Shown: in pieces, positions 53,701 to 62,335 of the stretch
How positions within the stretch are numbered: position 1 is the first letter of the stretch
How the letters are laid out: each line of letters opens with the position of its first letter
The notes under the pieces: model-generated
Told to the model about the DNA's origin: nothing
What the model saw: only the letters and a program-made list of their open reading frames with translations
Databases searched by the model: none
Made by a program: the position numbers and the translations under genes
Assembly (NCBI GenBank): GCA_035378985.1
Contig: DAOSUR010000001.1
Coordinates: forward strand, 434,001-498,000
Reading direction: 5' to 3'
Length of the DNA stretch: 64,000 bases
Source of the DNA: Anaerohalosphaeraceae bacterium
Lineage (GTDB): Bacteria; Planctomycetota; Phycisphaerae; Sedimentisphaerales; Anaerohalosphaeraceae

Positions 53701-54387
53701 ATGCTGAGCAATTTCGGCGGCGCTTAAGGCCGAATCCCAAATCCGAAACTCGTTGATGGAGCACTGCACATACGGATCGGCATTGTAGAGACTGCGGGCC
53801 AGATAGGCATAGGTCGTGCGAAGCCGGCTGAGGGTGGTTGTGCCCAACTCCGCCGTGCCCTGCAGGACCCCGTCGATATAATAGGCCAGCCCAGTCCCGT
53901 TGATGGTCAGGGCGTAATAATGCTCCTGCCCGTCATTGAGTTCCGGGCCGTTGACGCCGACCTCATACGACCACGGAGCCGAACTGCTTTCTGTGTTGGC
54001 AATGGCCGCCCGTGAGACCTCATCTCCTCGCGTTGTGCACAGCATCAGATAATCCCGCCCATAGCCGTTGCTGTAGCGTCCGCCGAATGCCGCCGTCATG
54101 GAATACGACTGATTGACGGCCGGCTGGGCGGACCACAGCTCGAGGGTAATCGCCGAATAAGTATTAACAGCAATTGTCGCGGCCGGCAGATTCACATAAT
54201 CATCCACCCCGTCACAAATCACCTGCCCGCCCGATACAGACGCTCCGTTCATCAATGTTCCATGCGCTGTACCAACACTGTCCGAGGCATCCGAAGTAAA
54301 ACTGTACCGATGGCGAAGAGCTCCTGAGGCCAGACCCCAGGAAAAGACAAAGACCAGAAAAAACCCCACCCGCATTTGTGTTTTCAT
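50791..54387 (-). CDS. Multimodular secreted GH51 alpha-L-arabinofuranosidase
   Basis: The 1198-residue product has a signal sequence (ends near ASGA). Modules in order: LamG/concanavalin-like (about 22-235), a linker beta region (about 245-340), a dockerin-like segment with ADYNLDCVVDLEDLAILSRVWL (about 355-385), a second concanavalin-like carbohydrate-binding region (about 430-640), a CBM4/9-like part (about 640-780), and a GH51 catalytic part with IRWPGGCFASLYLW, acid/base E915 in ELDNETW and nucleophile E1018 in NSEWNAQ. It should cut arabinose side chains while bound to cell-wall polymers. The start at 54387 has a GGGGG site and yields the signal. Confidence 0.85.
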   Translation of the reverse strand: MKTQMRVGFFLVFVFSWGLASGALRHRYSFTSDASDSVGTAHGTLMNGASVSGGQVICDGVDDYVNLPAATIAVNTYSAITLELWSAQPAVNQSYSMTAAFGGRYSNGYGRDYLMLCTTRGDEVSRAAIANTESSSAPWSYEVGVNGPELNDGQEHYYALTINGTGLAYYIDGVLQGTAELGTTTLSRLRTTYAYLARSLYNADPYVQCSINEFRIWDSALSAAEIAQHAAWGPNALSEPLVQFTESDGRTVLFTSQPSRTDSYTIQLLAAPTSNVVITVQPPVSLTVGNGGGQPNVLTFTPSNWNQPQTVTVGIANVGLLGTTEQILHAVSSSDPSYNGGLYELQVSIYEDVCGVWGYVEADYNLDCVVDLEDLAILSRVWLTTETPLDLEQLAGDWLRDTLVYQEDVYERSIQISQQPFAVNPSDVLNTIDEKVYGHFLEHIYHSANGGLWGELVWNRSFELDASSGGGLWSIEGDELVQSSLATDVHMEFGDPSWGDYELTLEAKKDGGNEAFLILFRASDANNFYWCNIGGWNNTQHAIEKEVNGGRSVVTSFVPGSITAGVWYSIRIRCEGNRFQVWLNDTQLFDYTDSSSPHLTGMVGVGTWATQARYRNIQVVSLTDSTVLFSGLPTLPSGQFAAKNWTFFGNGTASADTDALNDNVSVKITAASAGAGLQQDNFKFIPQVYSGSLWMKGTLPAGVRVQLMDGSTVLGQADLPAPTAQWTEYPFQIVSSGTTNNGSLRIVLLGTGTVYIDQVSMMGADALAVGGYRPDLLAAVEALRPSIIRWPGGCFASLYLWKDGIGPQHQRRKYSAYMWDDQDTNSFGTDEFLRMCERIGAEPLLCINTGVLNSACGAPAQWKLSPDTPETYLQYALDWMEYCNGDAQTTYWGAVRAANGHPEPYNVVYWELDNETWAAGSAAYIARVQLFAPAMRAKADELGVPIYLIAVGSGGYDQSWNQDILNGCASLIDFISVHYYEDPSGFKSGPVNYENYLINLAGRIAASANPNIKIYNSEWNAQSTDWRTGLFAGGILNTFERQGANFRIGGPALFLRHTSASGWDNAFINFDHTGWFPAPNYVVMKLWRDHYAPYRVQTTGQDNNLNVVSVLSEDGQTLILRVVNPDPADKSLAFQIDGSFVPQTAVMHYVAPGSLYARNTLAEPNAVRVQAKVVGLNGQTLRLRMPAYSAGVITVSKQ

Positions 54388-54444
54388 AATACCCCCAATC
54401 GCAAGAACCAATCCATTTTCATTCCCCCCGCAGAATACACAAAT

Positions 54445-54479
54445 CCGCTCCGGCACGGTTTTGAGCCGTGCCGGAGCGG
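54445..54479 (-). terminator. Long perfect hairpin after the LamG/Ig gene
   Basis: A perfect 14-base stem (54445-54458 with 54466-54479) and 7-base loop lie 46 bases beyond the stop at 54525. Only a weak T run follows on the minus strand, so termination is likely but partial read-through into the GH51 gene is possible. Confidence 0.6.
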
Positions 54480-54524
54480 TGAAAACCTCAACTCACTAAA
54501 ACCAGGCCGGTACAATCCTGCTGA

Positions 54525-56600
54525 TTACTGACAGGCACTGGCCGGATAGATACCGCACTTGAGCCACTCAGAAGCTATCAGCGCAAAATCAGCCAAAGTC
54601 ACCTCGCAGTCATTGTTGATGTCATACGAGGGTTTCCACCGGCAGTACGGACCTGTATCGGCCACGTACAGGTCGGCCACCTGGTCTGCCGTCAGAGCAT
54701 AGTTGTAAATGCGGAATTCATCCAGACCGCCGTTGTAGTACTGGTCACCCGACCAGGCACTGCGTCCAATCCAGGAATTGGTGCGTGTGACAATATTCGG
54801 CAGCGGGACGGTGCCGGAGGCAAGCGGCAGACCGTTCTTGTAAATAACCACATTTCCGTTCTGGGTCATCGTCACCGCAAACATCTGCCACTGGTTGAGT
54901 GCAAGGGCATTGGCGGCATCGACCAGACCGCCGCTGGAGGTTCCCAGATAAACATGGAACCGCAGCGTTGTGCCTGTTCCGACTCGGCTGAAGAAGATGT
55001 TGTCGCTCGGAGCCCCATTGTTCAGCGAAATGAACCGAGCCCAGTTGGCCGCCGCAGCCGGGTTGGCCCAGAAGGAGAAGGTCAGACCCGGCGTGAAGTT
55101 GTCAAAGACATCCGGCAGGTCCACATAGGCTGTTCCGCCGGACAGGAAGATGGCCTGGCCGACTTTGCCTGCCGCATAACTGTAGGTGCTTCCGGTTGCC
55201 GTTCCGTTATTGCCGTTGCCGGAATAGTCGTTGGAATCTCCATTGAACGGATAGTACGCCAGCATCCGCTTGACCGCCAGACGAACCGAATTGGACTCCT
55301 TGGTTCCGCCGGTATTGATGGCGCGGGCAAAGTATGTGCCTTCATCAGCCACTTCCAGATTGGCGATGCTCAGTGTAGTCGTCCACTCATCCCCGACATT
55401 GGTCAGCGTAATCGTCACATCCGGATCCGCACTGGTCACTTCCACATTGTTGCGGAACCACTTAACGGTCGCTGCCTGGGTGCTCACGAATTTGGCCGAC
55501 AGAACCGCTGTCTCGCCCGGAAAGCCGGATGTGTGGACCGGCTGAACCGTAAAGATCGGGCCTTCCGGAGCCGTTGTAAACAGATACATCGGGCCGACAA
55601 ACCGCTTGCCTGTACCGGACTCAATCACATCCACACGCCAGGCATAGGTTTTCTGCTTGGTCAGCGTGGTTGCATTCAGAGAAAGAGCCGTCGTGGTGGC
55701 ATAGGGGGTTCCCGGATTTACCGTCAGAGCGTAATTGGGGTCGACAATGTTCGGGTCTGTGGAAATGAAGACTTCAAAATGATCAACGCTGATTCCCGAA
55801 TCGACCGTCCAGCTGAGCGGCGTATAAGGATTGTAGGGAACATCCTGGGCATTGTTTGCCGGAGACATACTCAGAATGACGCAGTCCTGATAGGTATCCG
55901 GACCCAGCTGATTGCTGAGCGTCACGCCGGTCTGCGTGAGAGCATGATTGTAGATGCGGTATTCGTTGATATAGCCGGCCCAGGTGCCGTCCACCGTATA
56001 AACGCCCTTGCCGATGTAGGCCTTGGTGTTGCTCAGATTGGCCAGGGTCGTGCTGCCCAGCGGAGCCGTTCCCTGCAGAACACCGTCGATATAGAGGGCC
56101 ACGTTTGTGCCGTCCACCGTCATGACATAATGGTGCTCAATACTGTCATTGTATTCCGGGCCGTTGACGCCGACTTCATCGCCCCAGGGGGCATCTGAAT
56201 CAGGCGTGTTGGCAATGGCGGCGCGGGCTACATTGTCGCCGCGGCCGGAGGTCAGGAACAGATAGTTCATTCCGTAGCCGTTGCCCCACGTATCACCAAA
56301 CGATGTGGTCATGGTCCAGCCGTTATCGGTGGTCTGGGTGGACCAGTATTCAATAGTCAGCTGCGAATAGGTATTAATCGCAATCGTTGAACCGGGCAGA
56401 TTGACAAAAGCACCCGCCGCATCCGTGCCGCCGAAAAACTGAATTTGTCCGTTTGCAATCGCCGGATTGTTCACCAGCGTTCCGTCCGCTCCGCCCACAG
56501 AGTCGCTGGCATCGGATGTAAAGCTGTAGCGGTGGGTAATCGCCGCCGAGGCCGGCCAGACCAGCAGGCCCGCCAAAAGCAAAATCATTAATCGTTTCAT
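54525..56600 (-). CDS. Secreted LamG/Ig/LamG protein with dockerin-like C-terminus
   Basis: The 691-residue product has a signal (ends near PASAA). N-terminal LamG (about 22-240) is strikingly like the LamG head of the GH51 neighbour (RYSFTSDASDSVGG, NGYGMNYLFL, AIANT, DEVGVNGPE and IDGVLQGTAPLG). A fibronectin-like stretch (about 250-350), an Ig-like domain (about 355-440), a second LamG (about 450-640) and a dockerin-like end (YDINNDCEVTLADFALIASEWL) follow. No catalytic module is seen; it probably binds polysaccharide or anchors enzymes. The GGGAGG site fixes the start. Confidence 0.8.
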   Translation of the reverse strand: MKRLMILLLAGLLVWPASAAITHRYSFTSDASDSVGGADGTLVNNPAIANGQIQFFGGTDAAGAFVNLPGSTIAINTYSQLTIEYWSTQTTDNGWTMTTSFGDTWGNGYGMNYLFLTSGRGDNVARAAIANTPDSDAPWGDEVGVNGPEYNDSIEHHYVMTVDGTNVALYIDGVLQGTAPLGSTTLANLSNTKAYIGKGVYTVDGTWAGYINEYRIYNHALTQTGVTLSNQLGPDTYQDCVILSMSPANNAQDVPYNPYTPLSWTVDSGISVDHFEVFISTDPNIVDPNYALTVNPGTPYATTTALSLNATTLTKQKTYAWRVDVIESGTGKRFVGPMYLFTTAPEGPIFTVQPVHTSGFPGETAVLSAKFVSTQAATVKWFRNNVEVTSADPDVTITLTNVGDEWTTTLSIANLEVADEGTYFARAINTGGTKESNSVRLAVKRMLAYYPFNGDSNDYSGNGNNGTATGSTYSYAAGKVGQAIFLSGGTAYVDLPDVFDNFTPGLTFSFWANPAAAANWARFISLNNGAPSDNIFFSRVGTGTTLRFHVYLGTSSGGLVDAANALALNQWQMFAVTMTQNGNVVIYKNGLPLASGTVPLPNIVTRTNSWIGRSAWSGDQYYNGGLDEFRIYNYALTADQVADLYVADTGPYCRWKPSYDINNDCEVTLADFALIASEWLKCGIYPASACQ

Positions 56601-56725
56601 AAGAACACCTCCCAAATAAAACCTCTTTGGTTTATGGCCTTGAAGACACACCCTCCAAAGCCGTTTGCTTTCATTACCCTTTTTCCTCAAAAAGCAGCTT
56701 CTTGACTCCGCTGAATTTACGCTTT

Positions 56726-57577
56726 TTAGGAACGCTTGCGTCCCAGCATCAGAGACCCGAGTCCCAGCAGCATCATCGTGGCCGGCTCCGGAACCAGAAA
56801 CTCACTCGGACTGAGGGCAGCATCCGAAAACCGAATGTCATCCATATAGCCGTTGATGTGGTCCACAAACCAGGTGTTGTACCAGCCGCGTCCGAACGTC
56901 CAGTTTGCACTGATCAATGCCAGTGCGTTATTCCCGCTGCCCATTGGTGTTTCGGCGGCCAGAACCCAGCCGGCGCTGCTGTTGGGAGTCCCGTTGACCC
57001 ACAGCCGAAGCGTGCTTCCGTCGCTGGTAGCGGCAATTCGGTACCACTTGTCCTGTTCCATCGTAAAGGTAGATGTGGCAAGATACCGACTGCCGTCGGC
57101 TGTACGGAAGTTAATCCGGAAATAATTGTCCCACGTCTTCTGCAGATACAGAATCGACTCCGGATCCACACCCGGGTCGGCACTGCCGTCACGGCCGATA
57201 AAGGTCTGCCAGCGGTTATCGGCAATTCCGCCGATCAGCTTTACAGCGCATTCCATCGTCCACTGAGACGGAGCCCACGCTACCAGCCCGGCATCGAAGG
57301 AATAGCCGTCCTGATGATAGTCGGCATTCCGCATGGCAAGACCCGCCCCCGTCGGGGTATGGTCCGTCCACGACGGGCCCCAGTAGTCATTCCAGCCCCG
57401 CATCATATAGTGATTGACGGTATCATAGGAGCCGCCGGAACCTTCCGGCTGTCCAGCCGGCGTAAACGGCTGGCCGGCCACGCCATCCTCAAAATCCCAG
57501 TACGCTACGGTTGTAGCCAGACTCGCTGCACTCATCGAAAGCATCATGACAAACAGAATCTTCATTTTTGTCTTCAT
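56726..57577 (-). CDS. PEP-CTERM LamG-domain exported protein
   Basis: The 283-residue product has a signal sequence (ends near ASLAT), one LamG-like domain (about 25-245) and the PEP-CTERM tail VPEPATMMLLGLG plus a helix and basic end GRKRS. PEP-CTERM proteins are processed by exosortase and retained at the envelope. The sugar it binds is unknown. A GGAGG site supports the start at 57577. It is part of the polysaccharide operon, between the GH51 enzyme and the LamG/Ig protein. Confidence 0.88.
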   Translation of the reverse strand: MKTKMKILFVMMLSMSAASLATTVAYWDFEDGVAGQPFTPAGQPEGSGGSYDTVNHYMMRGWNDYWGPSWTDHTPTGAGLAMRNADYHQDGYSFDAGLVAWAPSQWTMECAVKLIGGIADNRWQTFIGRDGSADPGVDPESILYLQKTWDNYFRINFRTADGSRYLATSTFTMEQDKWYRIAATSDGSTLRLWVNGTPNSSAGWVLAAETPMGSGNNALALISANWTFGRGWYNTWFVDHINGYMDDIRFSDAALSPSEFLVPEPATMMLLGLGSLMLGRKRS

Positions 57578-57661
57578 CTTTCCGCAACCTCCAAAAAAGG
57601 AAATCAAACCGCTTGAAAAACCCAACCACACACTCCACACTTCACACGCTTTTCACACACA

Positions 57662-59668
57662 CTATGGTTTCAGCGTCAGCACCGTCAGCGAATAGGGGGC
57701 AAACTCATACGCAAACCGGCTGCCGACGCCGTCAAACTCGCTTTCTTTCGGAACCACCCGCTGCGGATGAGCAAGCGTATTCTCCTCCTCCGCTCGGCCG
57801 GCAAGCACAGCCACTTTGGCCTTCGGGGAAAACGTCTTGCCTCCCTGCAGCCGAATGTCCGCTGAAATCGGTTTATCAGACGGATTGACCGCCTTCAGAT
57901 ACACCCGCCCGTCCGCCTCTTCCGTGACCGACACATACAGCCGCTGCGGTCCTTCCGATTTCACCTCGCTTTTCAGGTAGCCCGTTCCCTTGTAATGACT
58001 GAACAGCTTCTGCACATAATAATTCGGCGTCCCAAAGCAGGTCAGATTGTCAAACCAAATCAGATTCGGCTTCCACTGCCAGCCGTCCACGTGGGCCGAT
58101 AGCGGCGCATACGCCGTCATCACAACCACATCGCCGTTGCGTTCCAGACCGGTCAAAAACGCCGCCTCCGCCAGGGCGCAAATCAGATTGTTGCGGTTTT
58201 CCGGACTGGCAACGCCGTGCGACATCGCCGCATACTCGCCCACAAAAATCTTCGGCCCCTGCCGGTCATAGGAATCATAGTGATCGAGCAGCTCAAAAAA
58301 CCGCGGATAGCGCCGATAGAAATGCTCATCGACAACATCGGGCTTTAAAATTCGCCACTGCGACCAGAGATACTCAATCTCCGCCGGCCCGTTGGGGAAA
58401 ATCTCCGGCTCTGAGCCGCAGCCGGCAATCAGCTTGATATTCGGATATTTTTCACGGATGGCCTTTTCAAAAACCTTGTAGCGTTCGATATACTGCGGCC
58501 CCCATTGCTCGTTGCCGATTCCGAGGTATTTTAAGCCGAACGGTTTCGGATGGCCCATTTGGACCCGCACCCGCCCCCACGTGCTGTCAGCGGGCCCGTT
58601 GGCAAACTCAATCAAATCCAGTGCATCCTGAACGTAGGGCCCGAGTTTGTCCAGCGCACAGACCTCGCCGGAATTAAACTGACAGGCCATTCCGCAGTTG
58701 AGAATCGGAACGGGCTCCGCCCCGATTTGCTCACAGAGCAGAAAATACTCAAAAAAGCCCAGTCCGAACGATTGATAATAATCCGGTGTGAGGCGGTGAC
58801 GAAACTCCGTATTCCACCGGTTGATAATCGTCTTGCGGTCGCGAAGGTCGCCGATGGTGTTTTTCCACTGATAGCGAACCGCCAGCGTGGAGCCCTCCAC
58901 GATGCATCCGCCCGGAAAACGCAGAAAGGCCGGCCGAACCTCCGCCAGCAGCTGCACCAAATCTTTCCGCAGTCCCGGAATCGGACGGTCGGCCTGCCGG
59001 GCCGTATCAACCGGAAACAGCGAAATCATATCCAAATCGACCGTCCCCTTCGACATCGTCAGCACATTCAGGTTGGCCTTCGGCTCCGTGACGGCCGCCT
59101 TCATCGTAATCTGATAAAAGGCCCAATCCGCCCCTTTGACCTCGAGGGACCCCTCGAGCACCTTGGCTCCTGACGGAGATACGGCCTCAATCCGAAGCGG
59201 CATAGAGGTTCCGCTCGGAACCCGGGCAAAAACGGTAAAATAATACTCCCGGCCCTGATGAAGACCGATGCCGCGAAAGCCCTCGTTGGATACGCCGAAC
59301 CCCCTTCCGGGTTCCTCCACGGTGATTCGCAGAGCGCGGGCATCCGATTCTTTATAGGGCTGTTTCGAAACGACGGCTGCCTCTCCCTTGGCCCCTTCCT
59401 GCCGGAGAATTGACCAGCCCATCATTCCATCGGGAAATTCGAACGAGCGGTTCTTGACCTTCTCTTCATACAAACCGCCGTCCGCCCCGAAATTGATGTC
59501 CTCAAAAAAAAGACCGTACATCATCGGGCTGACCGAATGGGTCGGCCGGTCTGTATAAACCGTCAGATTGATCAGCGGCTGAGCCGTACAAACAACAGCC
59601 CCAATCCGCAAAAGCATCCCCGCTGCGGCCGCCCTGCCGCTCCAGCAAACTCCTTTCAACTGTCTCAA
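57662..59668 (-). CDS. Secreted alpha-L-arabinofuranosidase, GH51
   Basis: The 668-residue product has a signal sequence (about 10-30). An N-terminal carbohydrate-binding-like part (about 35-225, beginning SVSPMMYGLFFEDINFG) precedes the barrel with FLRFPGGCIVEG, acid/base E387 in GIGNEQW and nucleophile E478 in VGEYAAM. The C-terminal beta domain ends LTLKP. This is the plant- and fungal-like larger GH51 type. Start is TTG at 59668, supported by GGAGGG at the right distance; no in-frame ATG fits better. It belongs to the sigma-factor-led operon. Confidence 0.88.
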   Translation of the reverse strand: MRQLKGVCWSGRAAAAGMLLRIGAVVCTAQPLINLTVYTDRPTHSVSPMMYGLFFEDINFGADGGLYEEKVKNRSFEFPDGMMGWSILRQEGAKGEAAVVSKQPYKESDARALRITVEEPGRGFGVSNEGFRGIGLHQGREYYFTVFARVPSGTSMPLRIEAVSPSGAKVLEGSLEVKGADWAFYQITMKAAVTEPKANLNVLTMSKGTVDLDMISLFPVDTARQADRPIPGLRKDLVQLLAEVRPAFLRFPGGCIVEGSTLAVRYQWKNTIGDLRDRKTIINRWNTEFRHRLTPDYYQSFGLGFFEYFLLCEQIGAEPVPILNCGMACQFNSGEVCALDKLGPYVQDALDLIEFANGPADSTWGRVRVQMGHPKPFGLKYLGIGNEQWGPQYIERYKVFEKAIREKYPNIKLIAGCGSEPEIFPNGPAEIEYLWSQWRILKPDVVDEHFYRRYPRFFELLDHYDSYDRQGPKIFVGEYAAMSHGVASPENRNNLICALAEAAFLTGLERNGDVVVMTAYAPLSAHVDGWQWKPNLIWFDNLTCFGTPNYYVQKLFSHYKGTGYLKSEVKSEGPQRLYVSVTEEADGRVYLKAVNPSDKPISADIRLQGGKTFSPKAKVAVLAGRAEEENTLAHPQRVVPKESEFDGVGSRFAYEFAPYSLTVLTLKP

Positions 59669-59730
59669 CGGTCACCCTCCCAAAAAACGATTTCCGCGTT
59701 TTTTCAACCCTGCAGAACGCAGCGTTTTTC

Positions 59731-60600
59731 TCACCACCAGAACCACATCCCGATTTGAATCCGTGGATTCATCCGGTCAAACCGCCGCCAATCCACATGC
59801 CCATCCGTATAGGCAACATTGGCTCCTTCCGGAAGAAATCCGGCATTGTTGCGCTGCCGGGAATAGTGATTCGTATTATCCCAAAGGGTTCCGTCACTCA
59901 TCTGAGGGTCATCAATTCCCCCCTGCGTGAGCTGATCAAACCGATTTCCCGCCCGGCTCGTACCATCACTGAGCACGGCATCCATAATCATAATCCGGGA
60001 ACTGGCTGCCTGAACCTGGGAAATCTTCCGAATCCACTTGGCCTGTTCTCTCGGATTATCCAGATTGGCTGGCAAAGTGGAAATTCCTTCGGTATTGAAT
60101 TTATCGAACATATAAATATAAGGAAGCACCCGATAATAGCTCAGCCGCTGCGATTGAGTCAGGGTATCTTCATTCCGAAGAGGTACAGGGCTCCGGTAAG
60201 GGCCGCTTCCATACAGCCAGCTGAACTGCCAGAAACGGGCATCATCGTACCTTTTAAGCTTGTTGGCCGGATAAAAAAACGTTTTGTTGTCATCAAAGCC
60301 CGCATACCGGGACATCTGATTCGTTGTCTCAAACAGCATATCCCATAGCCAGTACAAGGTCACAGAGCTCTTATAAATTGGAACCGAAGAATTATTGTCA
60401 TTGGCATACAGAAGCGTCCCAAGAGACTGCTGCTTAAGATTGTTGGCACACATTGTTTTCTGGGCATAGGTCTTGGCCCGGCTCAGGGCAGGAATCAGCA
60501 CACTCAGCAGCAGGGCGATAATGGCAATCACCACCAGCAGTTCAATCAGCGTAAATCCCTTTTGGGGCCGACGTTGAATGGGATTGTTTCGGTACATCAT
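59731..60600 (-). CDS. Prepilin-like secreted protein, H-X-DG/DUF1559-type
   Basis: The 289-residue product has a prepilin leader (RRPQKGFTLIELLVVIAIIALLLSVL) with the invariant glutamate at +5. The exported part contains a C-terminal TDGHVDWRRFD, the H-bearing region typical of the large planctomycete/Lentisphaera pseudopilin-like group. Its function is not known. It is between the FecR-like gene and the GH51 gene, so it may be secreted with the enzymes. The start is one of two adjacent ATGs (60600 or 60597). Confidence 0.8.
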   Translation of the reverse strand: MMYRNNPIQRRPQKGFTLIELLVVIAIIALLLSVLIPALSRAKTYAQKTMCANNLKQQSLGTLLYANDNNSSVPIYKSSVTLYWLWDMLFETTNQMSRYAGFDDNKTFFYPANKLKRYDDARFWQFSWLYGSGPYRSPVPLRNEDTLTQSQRLSYYRVLPYIYMFDKFNTEGISTLPANLDNPREQAKWIRKISQVQAASSRIMIMDAVLSDGTSRAGNRFDQLTQGGIDDPQMSDGTLWDNTNHYSRQRNNAGFLPEGANVAYTDGHVDWRRFDRMNPRIQIGMWFWW

Positions 60601-60656
60601 TTGTTCTCTCTCACTAATTTAAGGTTTCGATTTCCAGTTTGGCTTTTTCTTGACGC

Positions 60657-62321
60657 TTATGGCTCCAGCCGCAAAACCGGCGCCCCGAACAGGCACCAGT
60701 CTCCGTGCTCTTCATTGTATCCGGCAGGCACCTGCTTGCCCGGATGGGTGACCGCCGCCAGGGTCAGGAAGCGGTCTTCGGGTTCCAACGGGATGGAAAT
60801 GCGGCAGAACTGGCCTTTCTGGACGGCCGGCTGGAAAAACCGCACCTTGCCGTCCACCAGAACATACAAGTCCGCCAAACCATATTCCGGTGCGGTGGCG
60901 GATATGCCCCCGATGGATTCAAACCGAAGAATGCCGACGCCCTTGAGGGCCTGCCGCATCGCCTCCAAATCGAAGGTAATCCCCTGATTGGCGTGGATAA
61001 AAATCGCCGGGCTTTCCGCATTCCCATAGGAAACTCCATTCAAAACCAGCCCGGGGCCGCCGCCGCCGAATGACTGCTGCGTTCCGTTGACAATGCTCAC
61101 ATAGTAGTGCCGGTTGGTTTTCGGGCACTGGTCAAAAATATCCCCTCGGCTGGAGATTACTTGGGGTCCCTGAGAAGCGTCCGGTACAAAAACGCCGTCG
61201 ATAAACGGATGCCAATCCACGGTTCTGTAGCGGTTATTCGCATCCGGAAAACGCTCATAATAATAAACATCCATCCGCATTCCACGGGCATTCGCCGGGT
61301 CAATCCCGCATTCCAGACAGCCGGTTCCCAGACCGTTGCCGCCGCCGACCATATCCGCCAGATTGAGGGTTTTTTGCCCTTTCCAGACCATCTGGGTTTT
61401 GGTGTCAATCCGCTGGGCAAAACCGGCCTCTTTGAGAGCAATTTCCTCCACGGTTGCACCGCCGTCGCGGACTCGGCGGGCCTGGCCGGCCTGCACGGAA
61501 TAAACATCCTGCTCCCCCCGGCCCGTTACGAGCGAGGTTTTTCCTTTGGTTACGTGCAGTTCGACGGAACAATCCACATTGGCCTGAACGCCGAACTCCG
61601 TACCCAAATCCACAATCCGCATTCCGTTGGCCAGCACCGTGAAACCGGATGCATAATCCGGCACCCGGGCATACACCCGCCCGTACGCCAGCGAAAGCAT
61701 ATTGTCGGATTTGCAGACAAACTCGGCCGGTCCCTCAATAACCGCCCGCGCACCGGAATAAAACTCAACTTCCAGTGTTCCCGACCGAAGAATTCTGGGC
61801 TCATCGGTATTGTAGAGCAAATCCTGAACCTTCAGTCCTTCTTCTCCATTCTGCCACCTGGGCTCGACGGCCTCCGTCACAAACGCCACCGGTTCCCGTT
61901 CCGGCAGGAACTTGATGGAGGCAAAAAAGACCACCAGTGCCGCCATAGAGGCCACCAGGCCCCACAGCGCCGCCTTCTGCCGGTCCGGACGCGATGCAGC
62001 CGTCCGGCGAACCGGTTCCGCTGCCGGCTCCTCTTCTTCCTCCGGCAGCTCAATCGAAGGAGCCACTCGCTCCTCTTCTGCAAACAACTTCAGCAGATGG
62101 AACTGCTCATCAATCTCATTCGCCGTCCCCAGCGACGCCGACGGAATCACGGTGCTCTTGCGAAGCGCCGAGGCCACCAGGTAAAAATCCATCGCGTAGC
62201 GCAGGGCTTCGGCATCCTCCGACAGAATGGTATTCAGATGCGCAATCTGCTCGGAGGATGCTTCATTTTCAAGCATCTGATACAAAAGCAAATCCAGTTC
62301 CTGACGCTGCACTTCGTCCAT
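60657..62321 (-). CDS. FecR-like transmembrane regulator with possible NPCBM sugar-binding tail
   Basis: The 554-residue product has a cytoplasmic N-terminus (about 1-115) that begins MDEVQRQELDLLLYQMLENEAS and likely binds the sigma factor, a membrane helix (about 118-138), then a FecR-like domain (about 180-300; SGTLEVEFYSGARAVIEGPAE, YGRVYARVP, GMRIVDLGTEFGV, ELHVTKGKTSLV) and a C-terminal region (about 440-550) with LRFESIGGI and LYVLVDGKVRFF, resembling NPCBM domains. Start at 62321 follows the sigma gene stop by 14 bases. An anti-sigma role with sugar sensing is inferred from the order. Confidence 0.75.
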   Translation of the reverse strand: MDEVQRQELDLLLYQMLENEASSEQIAHLNTILSEDAEALRYAMDFYLVASALRKSTVIPSASLGTANEIDEQFHLLKLFAEEERVAPSIELPEEEEEPAAEPVRRTAASRPDRQKAALWGLVASMAALVVFFASIKFLPEREPVAFVTEAVEPRWQNGEEGLKVQDLLYNTDEPRILRSGTLEVEFYSGARAVIEGPAEFVCKSDNMLSLAYGRVYARVPDYASGFTVLANGMRIVDLGTEFGVQANVDCSVELHVTKGKTSLVTGRGEQDVYSVQAGQARRVRDGGATVEEIALKEAGFAQRIDTKTQMVWKGQKTLNLADMVGGGNGLGTGCLECGIDPANARGMRMDVYYYERFPDANNRYRTVDWHPFIDGVFVPDASQGPQVISSRGDIFDQCPKTNRHYYVSIVNGTQQSFGGGGPGLVLNGVSYGNAESPAIFIHANQGITFDLEAMRQALKGVGILRFESIGGISATAPEYGLADLYVLVDGKVRFFQPAVQKGQFCRISIPLEPEDRFLTLAAVTHPGKQVPAGYNEEHGDWCLFGAPVLRLEP

Positions 62322-62335
62322 CCGCTGTCCCCGTT

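Noticed and set aside
56615..56634. AAACC/GGTTT hairpin before the LamG/Ig gene as terminator of the PEP-CTERM gene
   Set aside because: The five-base A/T-rich stem is weak and the site is close to the ribosome site of the next gene; read-through in the operon is expected.
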